A stretch of DNA of 64,000 nt. It comes from Saccharopolyspora spinosa NRRL 18395. GTDB lineage: Bacteria; Actinomycetota; Actinomycetes; Mycobacteriales; Pseudonocardiaceae. The stretch's first letter is position 1. Each line of letters starts with the position of its first letter. Below are positions 11,308 to 20,551 of the stretch, piece after piece. The translations under genes were made by a program, and so were the position numbers. Where the stretch lies: assembly GCF_000194155.1 (NCBI RefSeq), contig NZ_GL877884.1:62001-126000 (forward strand), in the 5' to 3' direction. Under the pieces are notes generated by a model. The model was given only the letters and a program-made list of their open reading frames with translations, was not told the origin of the DNA and made no database searches.

Positions 11308-12333
11308 TCACGCCAGATCGGCGCGGAAGAAGTCGACGTTGTACGGGCCCCACTGGGTCAGGGTGAAGTAGATCGCCGGCCGGTCCGCGGCCCACGGATG
11401 CTGGAAGCCCCCGTAGAGCGCCGGGTAGTCGGCACCGGAGACGACGACCTCACCGTCGGTCCACGGCCCGGTGAGTTCCGGCGCGGTGCGCAGCACGATC
11501 GCCGCCCGGTGCTCGTCGAGGTGCACGGCGAACCACAGGCCGAAGTGCCGGTTGTACTGCACCGAGAGCTCGGCGACCGGGCCCGGCAGCCCCGGTTCGG
11601 CGGCGAACGGGTCGGCGCCCCAGCCCGCCCCGGTCCAGTACTGGTAGGCCGCCGGTTCGAGCAGGTCATCGGCGCCGACGCGGGCGAGGTGCCCCGCACC
11701 GAACCGGCCACTCGGGGTGCCGAGCAGGTACACGCGTCGGTCCAGGACGCCCGCGAAACCGATCATCTGGAACGGGTGCCCGCCCTGGTCGCGCCGCCGG
11801 AACCGGCTCAGCCAGGACTGCCGCCGGTTCGGCCACACCGCCGTCTCCGACTTCGTCCAGGTGGTGCCGCCGTCGTCGGAGTACGCGAGCGCGCCGTAGT
11901 TGGTGTGCCACACGCCCGGCGTCCCCCAGTGCCGGACCGACATGTAGTGCAGGTAGTTCCGGCCACCCACCGCGATACCGGAGGTGGGGATCACGGTGTG
12001 CTCGGGCACCCCGGTCCGGTCGCCGGGCAGCACCTGCCCAGCCATGCCGTCCTCGCGCTCCAGGACCGAGTCGAACTTCAGGCCGGTGTCGAGATCGGTG
12101 TTGGTGGACCGGGCGATCACGTTGTACCGCCAGTCGGCGTGCCCGGGGCCTGCGCCGTGCCCGCCCCAACCATCGCCGTAGGTGTCGCCGAACGCCGCCA
12201 GCACGCCGCCCCGCCCGTCGTCCCACATGATCCCGAGATCGGTCGCGTGGATGCCGAACCGGCTTGCCGTCCGGTTGCAGGAGTCCTCGCCGGTGATCCT
12301 CGTGAGCCTGGTCGCTGAGAGCACGCGCACCAT
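11308..12333 (-). CDS. DUF4185 domain-containing protein
   Basis: A 341-residue protein resembling the DUF4185 family, a five-bladed beta-propeller-like fold related to glycosidases. Recognisable blocks include GIMWDDGRGGVLAAFGDTYG, Asp-box-like DDGGTTWTKS and TLTQWGPYNVDFF at the C-terminus. No signal peptide is seen from the chosen ATG at 12333; the frame extends to 12519 but that part is not convincing. In actinobacteria the family is linked to surface glycans (arabinofuranosidases), so a sugar-cleaving role is possible but not shown. It stands alone upstream of metG. Confidence 0.75.
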   Translation of the reverse strand: MVRVLSATRLTRITGEDSCNRTASRFGIHATDLGIMWDDGRGGVLAAFGDTYGDGWGGHGAGPGHADWRYNVIARSTNTDLDTGLKFDSVLEREDGMAGQVLPGDRTGVPEHTVIPTSGIAVGGRNYLHYMSVRHWGTPGVWHTNYGALAYSDDGGTTWTKSETAVWPNRRQSWLSRFRRRDQGGHPFQMIGFAGVLDRRVYLLGTPSGRFGAGHLARVGADDLLEPAAYQYWTGAGWGADPFAAEPGLPGPVAELSVQYNRHFGLWFAVHLDEHRAAIVLRTAPELTGPWTDGEVVVSGADYPALYGGFQHPWAADRPAIYFTLTQWGPYNVDFFRADLA

Positions 12334-12696
12334 GCCGCCACCGTACGGAACGGCGCCTGGCGGGAACAGTGGCGCACAAGCTCGCACAGGGTTGGCGTTT
12401 CCGCAGGTGGGGGCGTGAGCGTATTTGGGAGGCACCGGCACCGCATCGCACTCAAGCACTCTGACCTGGCTCTGACCAGAGAAACCGGGCGGGCATGGCG
12501 ATGGGGTTTGCATTGGCATCGCAGCTGGGCTCGCCAGCGGTGGCGCTCGTCACGGACAGCACGGCAGCCAGTTTTGGGCGGACGGCTCTGATCAGGACGA
12601 ACAGCTGGCCAGGGCGGGGGCTCGCGTGATGGGGCCCGTCCCCGGCAACGCGGAGGCCGGTCCGGAACAGGCGTTGGGCGTGGTCATACTGTCGGC
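12334..12696. other. Intergenic region, nothing recognised
   Basis: About 360 bp between the divergent DUF4185 gene and pabB. It should hold both promoters. I see no open frame with protein-like composition, no strong hairpin and no clear operator. Confidence 0.5.
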
Positions 12697-14004
12697 GTGC
12701 CGGTCTTCACCCGCCCGATTGATGGCGACGCGAGCGCGGCCAAGGTGCTGCGCCGCCTCGCGGCTCGCGCGCGTCGCCGCGGGCTACCGCCGCCAGCGGC
12801 GCTGACCGGCGACTGGTTCGGCGGCTCCGCCGTCCTCGCCCCATCCGTGCAGATCGCCGCGACCCAGCCAGAGCTGGCCTTCACCGCCCTGGACCTGCCA
12901 GCCCCTTCCGGCGACGCGAGCAGCTCGGGTACGCCGAGCAACCCTGGCCAGGCGGAGCCGGGGGCGGTCGGCGGCGGGTGGATCGGCTACCTCGGCTACG
13001 GCCTCACCGACCCCGGGCAGCACACCCGACCCCGACGCCTGCCGCTGGCCGCGTGGGGCTGGGCCGATCACGTGCTCCGCCTCGACTCCGACGGGCAGTG
13101 GTGGTTCGAGGCGCTCCGCGCCGCAGAACCGGGCCTGGTCGCGGAACTCGCCGAGGTGGTCGCCGCAGGCGATCCGCCGACGGCGACCTGGGAGGTGGGG
13201 CCGGTCGGCAGACCGGACGCCGACCAGCACGGCAAAGCCGTGCGCGGCTGTGTGGAGGAGATCGCCGCAGGCGAGATCTTCCAGGCCAACATCTGCAGCC
13301 GGTTCGAGGTGCCGTTCCGGGGCGATCCGCTGGACGTTTTCGCCGCCGGCAGTGCGCGGTTGCAGCCCGCGCGGGCCGCTTACGTCGCCGGATCGTGGGG
13401 CGCGATCGCGTCGTTGTCGCCGGAGTTGTTCCTGGCCCGGCACGGTCGGGTGGTGCGCTCCAGCCCGATCAAGGGCACGTTGCCGCGCCGGGGTCCGCAC
13501 GAGGATGGCAACGCCGAACTGCTGCGGTCGTCCACCAAGGACATCGCGGAGAACGTGATGATCGTGGACATGGCGCGTAACGATCTCGGGCGGGTCGCCG
13601 AGGTCGGGCGGGTGACGGTGCCCCGGCTGCTGGAGGTGCAGCCGCACCCCGGCGTGTGGCACCTGGTGTCGGACGTGCGGGCGGAGGTTCCCGCCGACCT
13701 GCCGAACTCGGCGCTGTTGTCGGCGGCGTTCCCGCCCGCCTCGGTGACCGGTGCGCCGAAGGTGCGGGCGCTGGAGCTGATCGCGGAGCTGGAGTCGCAG
13801 CCGCGCGACGCGTACTGCGGCGCGGTCGGCATGGTCTCGCCCGTCGCGGGCATGGAGCTCAACGTGGCCATCCGCACCTTGGAGTACGCCGACGGCGTGC
13901 TGCACCTGGGTGTCGGCGGCGGGATCACCGCGGATTCCGACCCGGACCGGGAGTGGCAGGAAGTGCTCACCAAGGCCGCCCCGGTGCTGTCGCTGCTCGA
14001 CTAG
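12697..14004 (+). CDS. pabB: Aminodeoxychorismate synthase component I
   Basis: A 435-residue chorismate-binding enzyme of the PabB/TrpE family. It keeps the signature blocks GEIFQANICSRFE, SPELFLA, SSPIKGTLPR, ENVMIVDMARNDLGR, and SVTGAPKVRALELI, ending in GGGITADSDPDREWQE. With an amidotransferase partner it makes 4-amino-4-deoxychorismate for folate. Position near metG and rsmI matches mycobacterial pabB (Rv1005c) and favours PabB over TrpE or a salicylate synthase. The start is GTG. Confidence 0.88.
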   Translation: MPVFTRPIDGDASAAKVLRRLAARARRRGLPPPAALTGDWFGGSAVLAPSVQIAATQPELAFTALDLPAPSGDASSSGTPSNPGQAEPGAVGGGWIGYLGYGLTDPGQHTRPRRLPLAAWGWADHVLRLDSDGQWWFEALRAAEPGLVAELAEVVAAGDPPTATWEVGPVGRPDADQHGKAVRGCVEEIAAGEIFQANICSRFEVPFRGDPLDVFAAGSARLQPARAAYVAGSWGAIASLSPELFLARHGRVVRSSPIKGTLPRRGPHEDGNAELLRSSTKDIAENVMIVDMARNDLGRVAEVGRVTVPRLLEVQPHPGVWHLVSDVRAEVPADLPNSALLSAAFPPASVTGAPKVRALELIAELESQPRDAYCGAVGMVSPVAGMELNVAIRTLEYADGVLHLGVGGGITADSDPDREWQEVLTKAAPVLSLLD

Positions 14005-14407
14005 ATCCCCGCTGGTCACTCCGGCCGTGAGCCTTCTGGGCTGCTACGGCGGCCCAGGAGATTCGGGTCCCGGACCCGCCCGGCACGGCATTGTCCACCA
14101 CCCGCCCGTCCGAATCGGACATTTCCGCGATTAGCGCGGATCCCGGCGCGTCCGGTCGGAACGCGGCCTGCGCATCGCCGACGGCACGCATGAACGCCGT
14201 GTTGCGCACTAACCCGCCTTCTCCAGGGGGCACCGTGAACCGGGTCAACACCAGCTCGGCCCCAGCTTCGCGGGCCGCCTGGTGGAATCGCGCGGCCCGC
14301 CCGACCACGCCACTGCTAGCCACCGGCTCCGCGAGCATCCCGCCGAAGAAGCCCTCGGGCTCGATCACGTTGACCTGCCAATGCAGGCCCAGCACTGCGC
14401 TACGCAT
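13967..14407 (-). pseudogene. Truncated isochorismatase-like hydrolase
   Basis: The N-terminal 113 residues resemble a cysteine hydrolase of the isochorismatase family (LGLHWQVNVIEPEG, then FHQAAREAGAELVLTRF). The usual second half of the fold, with the catalytic cysteine, is missing: after VVDNAVPGGSGT the frame runs into unrelated sequence and ends inside the 3' end of pabB on the opposite strand. Family members are about 180 residues long. The gene was probably cut off by a deletion next to pabB. It is likely inactive. Confidence 0.6.
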
Positions 14408-14440
14408 CTCGCGATCTTGCCCCGAAACCCGCGCGGACCT

Positions 14441-15277
14441 CTACCTCCGGGCGGCGAGCACTGCGTCGTACAACTCCTTCTTCCGCACGCCCGCGAGCTC
14501 CGCGACCTCCGCTACCGCGTCCTTCAACCGCACGCCTTCGGCGGCGCGCTCCTCCACCAGCGCCACCAGTTCCGCCGGATCTGCGGCTGCCGCCGGCTCG
14601 GCTCCGCCGAGCACCACGGTGATCTCGCCGCGCACGCCTTCGGCGGCCCAGGCGGCGAGCTCCGCGAGACTGCCGCGGCGGATCTCCTCGTAGGTCTTGG
14701 TCAGCTCGCGGCACACCGCCGCCCGCCGTTCGCCCCCGAGCACCGAGACGGCGTCGGCCAGGGTGTCGGCGAGCCGGTGCGGTGCTTCGAAGAGCACGCA
14801 GGTGCGTTCCTCGGCGACCAGGCGGCCAAACCAGCGGCGCCGCTCCCCCTGCTTGCGGGGCGGGAAGCCTTCGAAGCAGAACCGGTCCGAGGGCAGCCCG
14901 GACACCGCGAGCGCGGTGGTCACCGCGGACGGCCCGGGCAGGCAGGTCACCGGGAGTTGTTCGGCGACGCAGGCCGACACGAGCCGGTATCCGGGGTCGG
15001 ACACGCTGGGCATCCCGGCGTCGGTGACCAGCAGGACGGTGCGGCCCTCGCGCAGCGCGTCCAGCAGCATCGGCGTCCGCGACGATTCGACCGCCTCGTA
15101 GTAGCTGACCACCTTGCCGCCAGGGGCGACGCCCAGCGCGCTGGCGAGCGAGCGCACCCGCCTGGTGTCTTCGGCGGCGATTACGTCTGCCGAGCCGAGC
15201 GCGTCGACGAGGCGCGCCGAGGCGTCGCGGGCGTCGCCGAGCGGAGTGGCGGCGAGCAGGAGCGTGCCAGTGTCCAT
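14441..15277 (-). CDS. rsmI: 16S rRNA (cytidine1402-2'-O)-methyltransferase
   Basis: A 278-residue tetrapyrrole-methylase-fold enzyme that methylates the ribose of C1402 in the ribosomal P site. Signature blocks are LLLAATPLGDARDAS (N-terminus), AAEDTRRVRSLA, VTDAGMPSVSDPGYRLV and GPSAVTTALAVSGLPSDRF, then EAPHRLADTL. The open frame continues upstream to 15595, but ATG at 15277 matches the family start. It is divergent from pmt with a 94-bp gap; the same pair occurs in mycobacteria (Rv1003/Rv1002c). Confidence 0.95.
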   Translation of the reverse strand: MDTGTLLLAATPLGDARDASARLVDALGSADVIAAEDTRRVRSLASALGVAPGGKVVSYYEAVESSRTPMLLDALREGRTVLLVTDAGMPSVSDPGYRLVSACVAEQLPVTCLPGPSAVTTALAVSGLPSDRFCFEGFPPRKQGERRRWFGRLVAEERTCVLFEAPHRLADTLADAVSVLGGERRAAVCRELTKTYEEIRRGSLAELAAWAAEGVRGEITVVLGGAEPAAAADPAELVALVEERAAEGVRLKDAVAEVAELAGVRKKELYDAVLAARR

Positions 15278-15371
15278 AACCGCACAGCGTATTTCCGCAA
15301 GCCGTCGAGGTTCGGGCCACCCGGGACGGCGGGCCACCCGCTTCGCGGCTGGTCTCCTACGATCGGAGGCT

Positions 15372-16946
15372 GTGACCGTCCTCGTCCCCAATCCTGGTGG
15401 CCGCAGCGCCGACGAACTCGTCAACGTCGGTCGCAGGCCGCCGGCCCGGCAACCGGGCGAGAGCGATCCGCGTCCGCTGCTCGACGTGACGATGCCCACC
15501 GACCGGCTGCGCGGCTGGTTGGTCACGATCACGATCACGGTCGTCGCAGGTCTCGTGCGGCTTTGGGATCTCGGGCGCGCCACCAACGAGGGCACCCCGG
15601 TCTTCGACGAGAAGCACTACGTGCCGCAGGCGTGGCAGATGCTGCGCAACGGCGGCTACGAGGACAACCCCGGGTACGAACTGGTCGCACATCCGCCAGT
15701 GGGCAAGCAGCTGATCGCGGTCGGCGAGTGGCTGTTGGGCTACAACCCGTGGGGCTGGCGGATCATGGCCGCGCTGTCCGGCACGCTGATGGTGCTGCTC
15801 ATCGTCCGGATCGCCCGCCGGATGACCAGGTCCACGCTGCTGGGCGCGATCGCCGGGGTGCTGCTGATCTGCGACGGGCTCAGCCACGTGCAGTCCCGGG
15901 TCGGGATGCTAGACATCTTCCAGGCGATGTTCCTGCTCGCCGCGTTCGGCTGTCTGCTGGTCGACCGCGACGAGGTGCGCAGCCGGATGTGGCAGGTCTG
16001 CGTCGACGGCCGGCTGGATGCGAGCAAGTGGGGCCCACGGTTGGGGTTCCGCTGGTGGCGGTTCGGCGCCGGGCTGATGCTCGGGCTGGCCTGCGGCGTG
16101 AAATGGAACGGCATCTACTACATCATGGCGTTCGGCCTGCTCAGCGTGATCTGGGATGCGCTGGCGCGACGCGCGGCGGGGGTCCGGTACCCGTGGCGGG
16201 CCGCGCTGGTGCGCGACACCGCGCCGGCGTTGTGGTCGCTGGTGGCGATCCCGCTGCTGGTCTACTTCGCGACGTGGGCGGGCTGGTTCGCCAGCGAGAC
16301 GGCGACGGATCGGCACGCGACGCTGGTCTCCGAGGACGTCGGTCTCGGGTTCCTGCCCGATCCGCTGCGCTCGCTGCTGTACTACCAGCTCAACGTGCTG
16401 GACTTCCACACCCACCTGGTCACGCCGAAGAACCCGCATCCGTGGGAGTCGAAGCTGTGGGCGTGGCCGATGGGCATGCGCCCGATGCTCTACTACTACG
16501 AGTCCGGGGTGACTGGCTGCGGCCGGGCGAGCTGCGTCGAGGCGACGATGCTGATCGGCACCCCGGCGATGTGGTGGCTGGCGCTGCCCGTCGCGGGCTG
16601 GGCCGTGTGGCGGGCGACCAGCAGGATGGACTGGCGCTACGCGGCGGTCCTGGTCGGCTATGGCGCGGGCTACCTGCCGTGGTTCACCAACCTGGACCGG
16701 CAGATGTACTACTTCTACGCGACGCCGCTGGCGCCGTTCCTGGTGCTGGGGATCGTGCTGGTGCTGGGAGAGGTCCTCGGCACGGCGCGGGACCACTTCG
16801 AGCGGCGCCGGACGGGGCTGCTCGCGGTGGCGCTGTACGTGGGGCTCGTGGTGGCGAACTTCGTGTGGCTGTGGCCGATCCTCAACGGGGAGCCGATCAC
16901 CCAGGAGCACTGGCAAGCAGAACTCTGGCTCCCCTCCTGGCGTTGA
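15372..16946 (+). CDS. pmt: Dolichyl/polyprenyl-phosphate-mannose protein mannosyltransferase (GT39)
   Basis: A 524-residue polytopic membrane glycosyltransferase that transfers mannose from polyprenyl-phosphomannose to Ser/Thr of secreted proteins. The first periplasmic loop has PVFDEKHYVPQAWQM with the catalytic acidic residue, then HPPVGKQLIA. A second family block is HPWESKLWAWPMGMRP, and the C-terminus ends LWLPSWR as in mycobacterial Pmt (Rv1002c). About ten hydrophobic segments are visible. GTG at 15372 is chosen; GGAGG lies only 2 nt away, so the exact start is uncertain, and ATG at 15492 is an alternative. Confidence 0.93.
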   Translation: MTVLVPNPGGRSADELVNVGRRPPARQPGESDPRPLLDVTMPTDRLRGWLVTITITVVAGLVRLWDLGRATNEGTPVFDEKHYVPQAWQMLRNGGYEDNPGYELVAHPPVGKQLIAVGEWLLGYNPWGWRIMAALSGTLMVLLIVRIARRMTRSTLLGAIAGVLLICDGLSHVQSRVGMLDIFQAMFLLAAFGCLLVDRDEVRSRMWQVCVDGRLDASKWGPRLGFRWWRFGAGLMLGLACGVKWNGIYYIMAFGLLSVIWDALARRAAGVRYPWRAALVRDTAPALWSLVAIPLLVYFATWAGWFASETATDRHATLVSEDVGLGFLPDPLRSLLYYQLNVLDFHTHLVTPKNPHPWESKLWAWPMGMRPMLYYYESGVTGCGRASCVEATMLIGTPAMWWLALPVAGWAVWRATSRMDWRYAAVLVGYGAGYLPWFTNLDRQMYYFYATPLAPFLVLGIVLVLGEVLGTARDHFERRRTGLLAVALYVGLVVANFVWLWPILNGEPITQEHWQAELWLPSWR

Positions 16947-17143
16947 GGGCGGTTTCCAGGCCCGCTTTGCGCAGCGGTGCGGTCGAACTGCTCGGCCACA
17001 CCTTGCAAGGCGGGACCATCGCGGCGGCGGTCCACTTGGCCCCCGGCACGGTCCGCAACTACCTGTCCGCGGCTATGACCAAGCTCGGCGTCGCCAACGG
17101 CCACGAGGAGGCCCGCCGGGCCTGGGAAAAAGGATGGAGCTAA
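16947..17143 (+). pseudogene. LuxR-type HTH remnant
   Basis: Directly after the pmt stop, a frame without its own good start encodes a degenerate LuxR/NarL C-terminal domain: GGTIAAAVHLAPGTVRNYLS followed by AAMTKLGVANGHEEARRAWE and a stop at 17143. This is the DNA-binding half of a response regulator. The receiver domain is absent and the first 20 codons are not recognisable. It is probably a relic left when accessory DNA entered here. Confidence 0.65.
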
Positions 17144-17271
17144 CGCCGTCCGGTCCCGGGTGCTGCCGATTTCGCGCGACATCGGCGCGAGCGCCAGGTC
17201 ATCGCCATGCCACCTGACAGCCGCGAGCGGTCGCCCCGGGCGGCAGCGACCGCTTGCGAACCCCTGCACCT

Positions 17272-18639
17272 TCAGGCCAGGTCGGCCAGGGTCTTGCGGA
17301 GCGCTGCCACCGCGTCGACGATCTCCTCGGGTCGGGCCGAAAGCGGCGGGCGGCAGCGCAGCGAGTCCGGTCCCGAGGGCAGGAACAGCGTGCGGTAGCT
17401 GTCGCGGGCGACGGCCAGCGCCCGGTCGCGCTTGGCCAGGTCGTGGAAGGTGATCGCGCACATCAGGCCGCGGCCGCGCGGGGCGTGGACCACCGACGGG
17501 AACTCCGCCGCCAGGTCGCGGAGCTCACCCAGCAGCAGTTCGCCCATCTGCCGGCTGTGCTCGAACAGGCCCTCGCGCTCGACGACCTCCAGGATCCTGG
17601 TCGCGCGCACCATGTCGACCAGCGAACCGCCCCAGGTGGAGCTGATCCGGCTGACCTCGCGGAAGGCGTTGTCGGCGACCTCCAGCACGCGGCGACCGCC
17701 CATCACCCCGCACACCTGCAGCCGCTTGCCGAACGCCACCAGGTCCGGCTCCAGCCCGAGCGCCTGGTGCGCCCATGCCCGCCCGGTCAACGCGCCGGTC
17801 TGGACCTCGTCGGCGACGGTGAGCACGTCATTGTCCCCGCAAAGCTCCTGCACGGCCTGCAGGAACTGCGGACGCAGGTGCCGGTCGCCGCCCTCGCCCT
17901 GGATCGGCTCGTACACGAAGCAGGCGATCTCCGCGCCGTACCGGCGCATCGCCGCGCGGGCTGCGTCGAGCGCGACGGTCTCCTCCGGCAGCAGCTCGGC
18001 GCTTTCCCACCGCTCGCCCGGTTCGATCGCGGGGCTGGGGATGCGCGGCCAGTCGAACGCCGGGTAGTCGCGGATCTTCGCTGGATCGGTGTTGGTCAGC
18101 GAGAGCGTGTAGCCGCTGCGGCCGTGGAAGGCCCGCTCCAGGTGCAGCACGCGGCTGCCGCGCACGGCGATCCCGTTGCGCGCGTTGACCTTGGTCTTCC
18201 AGTCGAACGCGACCTTCAACGCGTTCTCCACCGCGAGGGTGCCGCCGTCGATGAAGAACAGCAGCGGCAGCTCGGACACGCCGACCACGCGCCGGAAGGT
18301 CTCGGCGAAGCGGGCCTGCTCGGTGGTCGCGAAGTCCGGGTTGGACGGCTTGACCCGCCCGGCGCGCACCAGCGCCGCCTCGAACTCGGCGGTGCGAAGG
18401 CCGGGGTGGCCGTGCCCTAGCGGCGCCGAGCTGAAGAACATCGTCATGTCCAGGTACTCGGTGCCGTCCCGGGCGTCGCGGAGCCGGCACCCGTCGCCGG
18501 CGTCCAGGTCCACGACGATGTCCAGCAGATCACCGGTGACGTGGGCTTTCAGCGCCGCGACGGCGCCGGTGGCCGCCTCGCGCGGGCTTGGAACGTCGGT
18601 CGGTACCACTGCGCTAACGGTCTCGTGCTGAGCGGTCAT
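17272..18639 (-). CDS. lat: L-lysine 6-transaminase
   Basis: A 455-residue class III PLP aminotransferase matching lysine epsilon-aminotransferase (Lat; Rv3290c in M. tuberculosis). It moves the 6-amino group of lysine to 2-oxoglutarate, giving the precursor of piperideine-6-carboxylate. Seen are MFFSSAPLGHGHP, the cofactor region ERAFHGRSGYTLSLTN, DEVQTGALTG, and the Schiff-base lysine in LVAFGKRLQ. ATG at 18639 has a GGGAGG site. No cephamycin genes are nearby, so a role in lysine catabolism or persistence is likelier than antibiotic synthesis. Confidence 0.92.
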   Translation of the reverse strand: MTAQHETVSAVVPTDVPSPREAATGAVAALKAHVTGDLLDIVVDLDAGDGCRLRDARDGTEYLDMTMFFSSAPLGHGHPGLRTAEFEAALVRAGRVKPSNPDFATTEQARFAETFRRVVGVSELPLLFFIDGGTLAVENALKVAFDWKTKVNARNGIAVRGSRVLHLERAFHGRSGYTLSLTNTDPAKIRDYPAFDWPRIPSPAIEPGERWESAELLPEETVALDAARAAMRRYGAEIACFVYEPIQGEGGDRHLRPQFLQAVQELCGDNDVLTVADEVQTGALTGRAWAHQALGLEPDLVAFGKRLQVCGVMGGRRVLEVADNAFREVSRISSTWGGSLVDMVRATRILEVVEREGLFEHSRQMGELLLGELRDLAAEFPSVVHAPRGRGLMCAITFHDLAKRDRALAVARDSYRTLFLPSGPDSLRCRPPLSARPEEIVDAVAALRKTLADLA

Positions 18640-18809
18640 GTTCGGCCTCCCGGCGCCGTGTGGTGCGGTGCCCCGCATCACTTGTCAAGAAAAATTACAT
18701 CAGAAATCCGCATCTACACAATATCCTTCCGCTAGAACTGCGCAGCGACGAAAGATCTTCTTTTGCTGTGGGCAGAGGGTGCCCACGAGAACCACAGCGC
18801 GTGGATACG

Positions 18810-19673
18810 TCAGGCGAATCGGGAGCCGTCGCCCCACCGGCGCACCGGAGGCACCGGGACGGTCAGCGGTTCCGCCTCGGTGAGTGGCGCGGCCGTCCCG
18901 GACACGGCGGCCAGCTGCCGCGGCGCCAGGCAGGAAACCCGGTTCTTCGCGGCGGCGCCCCACTCGACGAGCCCGGCCATCGGCAGCCGGCGGGTGGACG
19001 CCACGACGACGACATTGCCCGCGCGTCGCCGCAGCAGGACACCGGGTTCGGCAAGCACGAGGACATGCGGGAACACCTCGCAGACCGAAGCGACGACGCG
19101 CAGCGCGAAGCCGAGGTCGGCGGCGTCCCACATGTTCGCGGCGTACAGCCCGCCGTCCCGCAACACCCGGGAGATCTCGGCGAGGAACTCGACGGTGGCC
19201 AGTTCGGTGACGACGTCGCCCGCCCGGAACACGTCCAGCACGACGAGGTCGGCGCTCGCGTCCCGGGCGTCTTCGACGCCGTTTCCGCCGTCCTGCACGC
19301 GAACCTCCAGGCCGGGCACCTGGTCGAGTTCGAGGTGTTCGCGAACGAGCTCGACGAGAGCCCCATCGAGCTCGAAGACGACCTGCTCCGAGCCGGGCCG
19401 GGTCGCGGCGAGGTAGCGCGGCAACGTGCAGCCGGCACCGCCGACGAACAGGGCCGACACGGCGTCCCCGGACGGCCAATGCCGGTCGATCGCCTGCCCG
19501 ATCCAGTCGGCGAAGGGCATCTTCAGGTGCCCGGGCTCTCGGAGATCCACGTAGGACTGGGCGACCCCGTCGACGGCAACGGTCCACCCGCACTCCCGGT
19601 ACCGGTCGGGAATCAGCTCGGCGACGCCGAACCGAACCGGCGCCTCGACGCGAACCCGCTCCAAACCGATCAC
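18810..19673 (-). CDS. Spermidine synthase-like (fused-type) protein
   Basis: A 287-residue protein with a Rossmann methyltransferase-like fold of the spermidine synthase superfamily. It has ALFVGGAGCTLPRYLAATRP (motif I), VVFELDGALVELVREHL (acidic residue for the nucleoside), and DLVVLDVFRAGDV. The polyamine-binding residues of true SpeE are not evident, so it may not make spermidine; actinobacteria carry many such paralogues of unknown role. GTG at 19673 is a tentative start. It lies upstream of lat on the same strand, separated by a locally AT-rich 170-bp stretch that probably carries the lat promoter. Confidence 0.75.
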   Translation of the reverse strand: MIGLERVRVEAPVRFGVAELIPDRYRECGWTVAVDGVAQSYVDLREPGHLKMPFADWIGQAIDRHWPSGDAVSALFVGGAGCTLPRYLAATRPGSEQVVFELDGALVELVREHLELDQVPGLEVRVQDGGNGVEDARDASADLVVLDVFRAGDVVTELATVEFLAEISRVLRDGGLYAANMWDAADLGFALRVVASVCEVFPHVLVLAEPGVLLRRRAGNVVVVASTRRLPMAGLVEWGAAAKNRVSCLAPRQLAAVSGTAAPLTEAEPLTVPVPPVRRWGDGSRFA

Positions 19674-20111
19674 CCCAAACCCGGAGATCCTAACCCGGCC
19701 ACGGCACCGACGAAGCCCGAACCTCAACTGCGGCAAGAGTTTCCGAACCACTTGTCGGCAGGTCGGGCCGAGCAGAAATCCCTGCGGAACCTACCGCTCC
19801 GCTAGGAGCGCTTCTACCGGGAGCCGATCGCCTCCCGCCACGTCGATCACGGCCGAATGGCGCAGGTGCGCGATGAATGCGCCAGCGGCGGGGGTCGCGG
19901 ATGGCTCCGACGGGCGGTGGCGGGGACGCCGGTTCGCCAGCAGAAGAGCAGAACAATCGGCCAGCTTCGCGGCGCTGATACGGCCATGTCCCGGCTGCAA
20001 CTCCGGATGTTGCCCGGACCGCGCACGCTACGCAACGTCGCCTCGGCAACACGCGGTTCACCGAGGCGACGCAGGAGGGGCCGCAGGCGAGCTGGCGTGA
20101 GTTGGTCGCGG
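19674..20111. other. Intergenic or degenerate DNA, no confident gene
   Basis: About 440 bp. Minus-strand frames here contain short protein-like stretches (for example GAFIAHLRHSAVIDVAGGD near 19850) but none continues with a start and consistent composition. It may be the worn remains of a small gene. No RNA gene or strong hairpin is seen. Confidence 0.4.
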
Positions 20112-20551
20112 TCACGGTCGTTTCCTGAACGTGGAGGACGCCCACAGGTACCCGTCGAGAGCGATCCTGGCGCACCAGGCGAGGGCGGCGATCACGTCGC
20201 TGGTGGCCGGCGCGCCCAGCAGCCCGCGCCGGGTTTCGGTGATCGGTGTGAAGGGCTGGTACGCCGCGAACACATCGACCAGATCCTCGCGCAGGACTTC
20301 GCGCGCGACCCATGACGCCTGCACAGCGTGAAGAGCGCGACAGCATGCTCTCGACGCTCCTCGCCGCAGAACTTGACGTGCAGAACAGCTATGCACGCTG
20401 GTCCGCGTCGCTGCGCCGCCTCCTCACGCGTGCCGCCCACGGCGGCCGCCACCAGCGGCTGCTCAATCTCGCCGACCGCGCACTTCACGCAGGGGCAACC
20501 TGGGTACAGGCCAAGCCCGGGCAACGGTACGTACCGCAGGACGTGCTTCAT
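20112..20551 (-). pseudogene. Hypothetical small gene, possibly frameshifted
   Basis: A frame starting at 20551 overlaps the oxygenase stop in an ATGA arrangement, which suggests translational coupling. It encodes about 75 residues including PGCPCVKCAVGEIEQPL, then becomes unlikely. A second minus frame continues from about 20324 with convincing protein (REDLVDVFAAYQPFTPITET) and stops at 20112. One shift near 20325 would join them. Against this, the plus strand from 20312 also reads as plausible helical protein, so the true coding strand is uncertain. No family recognised. Confidence 0.35.

Noticed and set aside
14282-17143. A 953-residue plus-strand open frame
   Set aside because: It overlaps rsmI in antisense and pmt in another frame. 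Only its last 60 codons (LuxR remnant) resemble protein.
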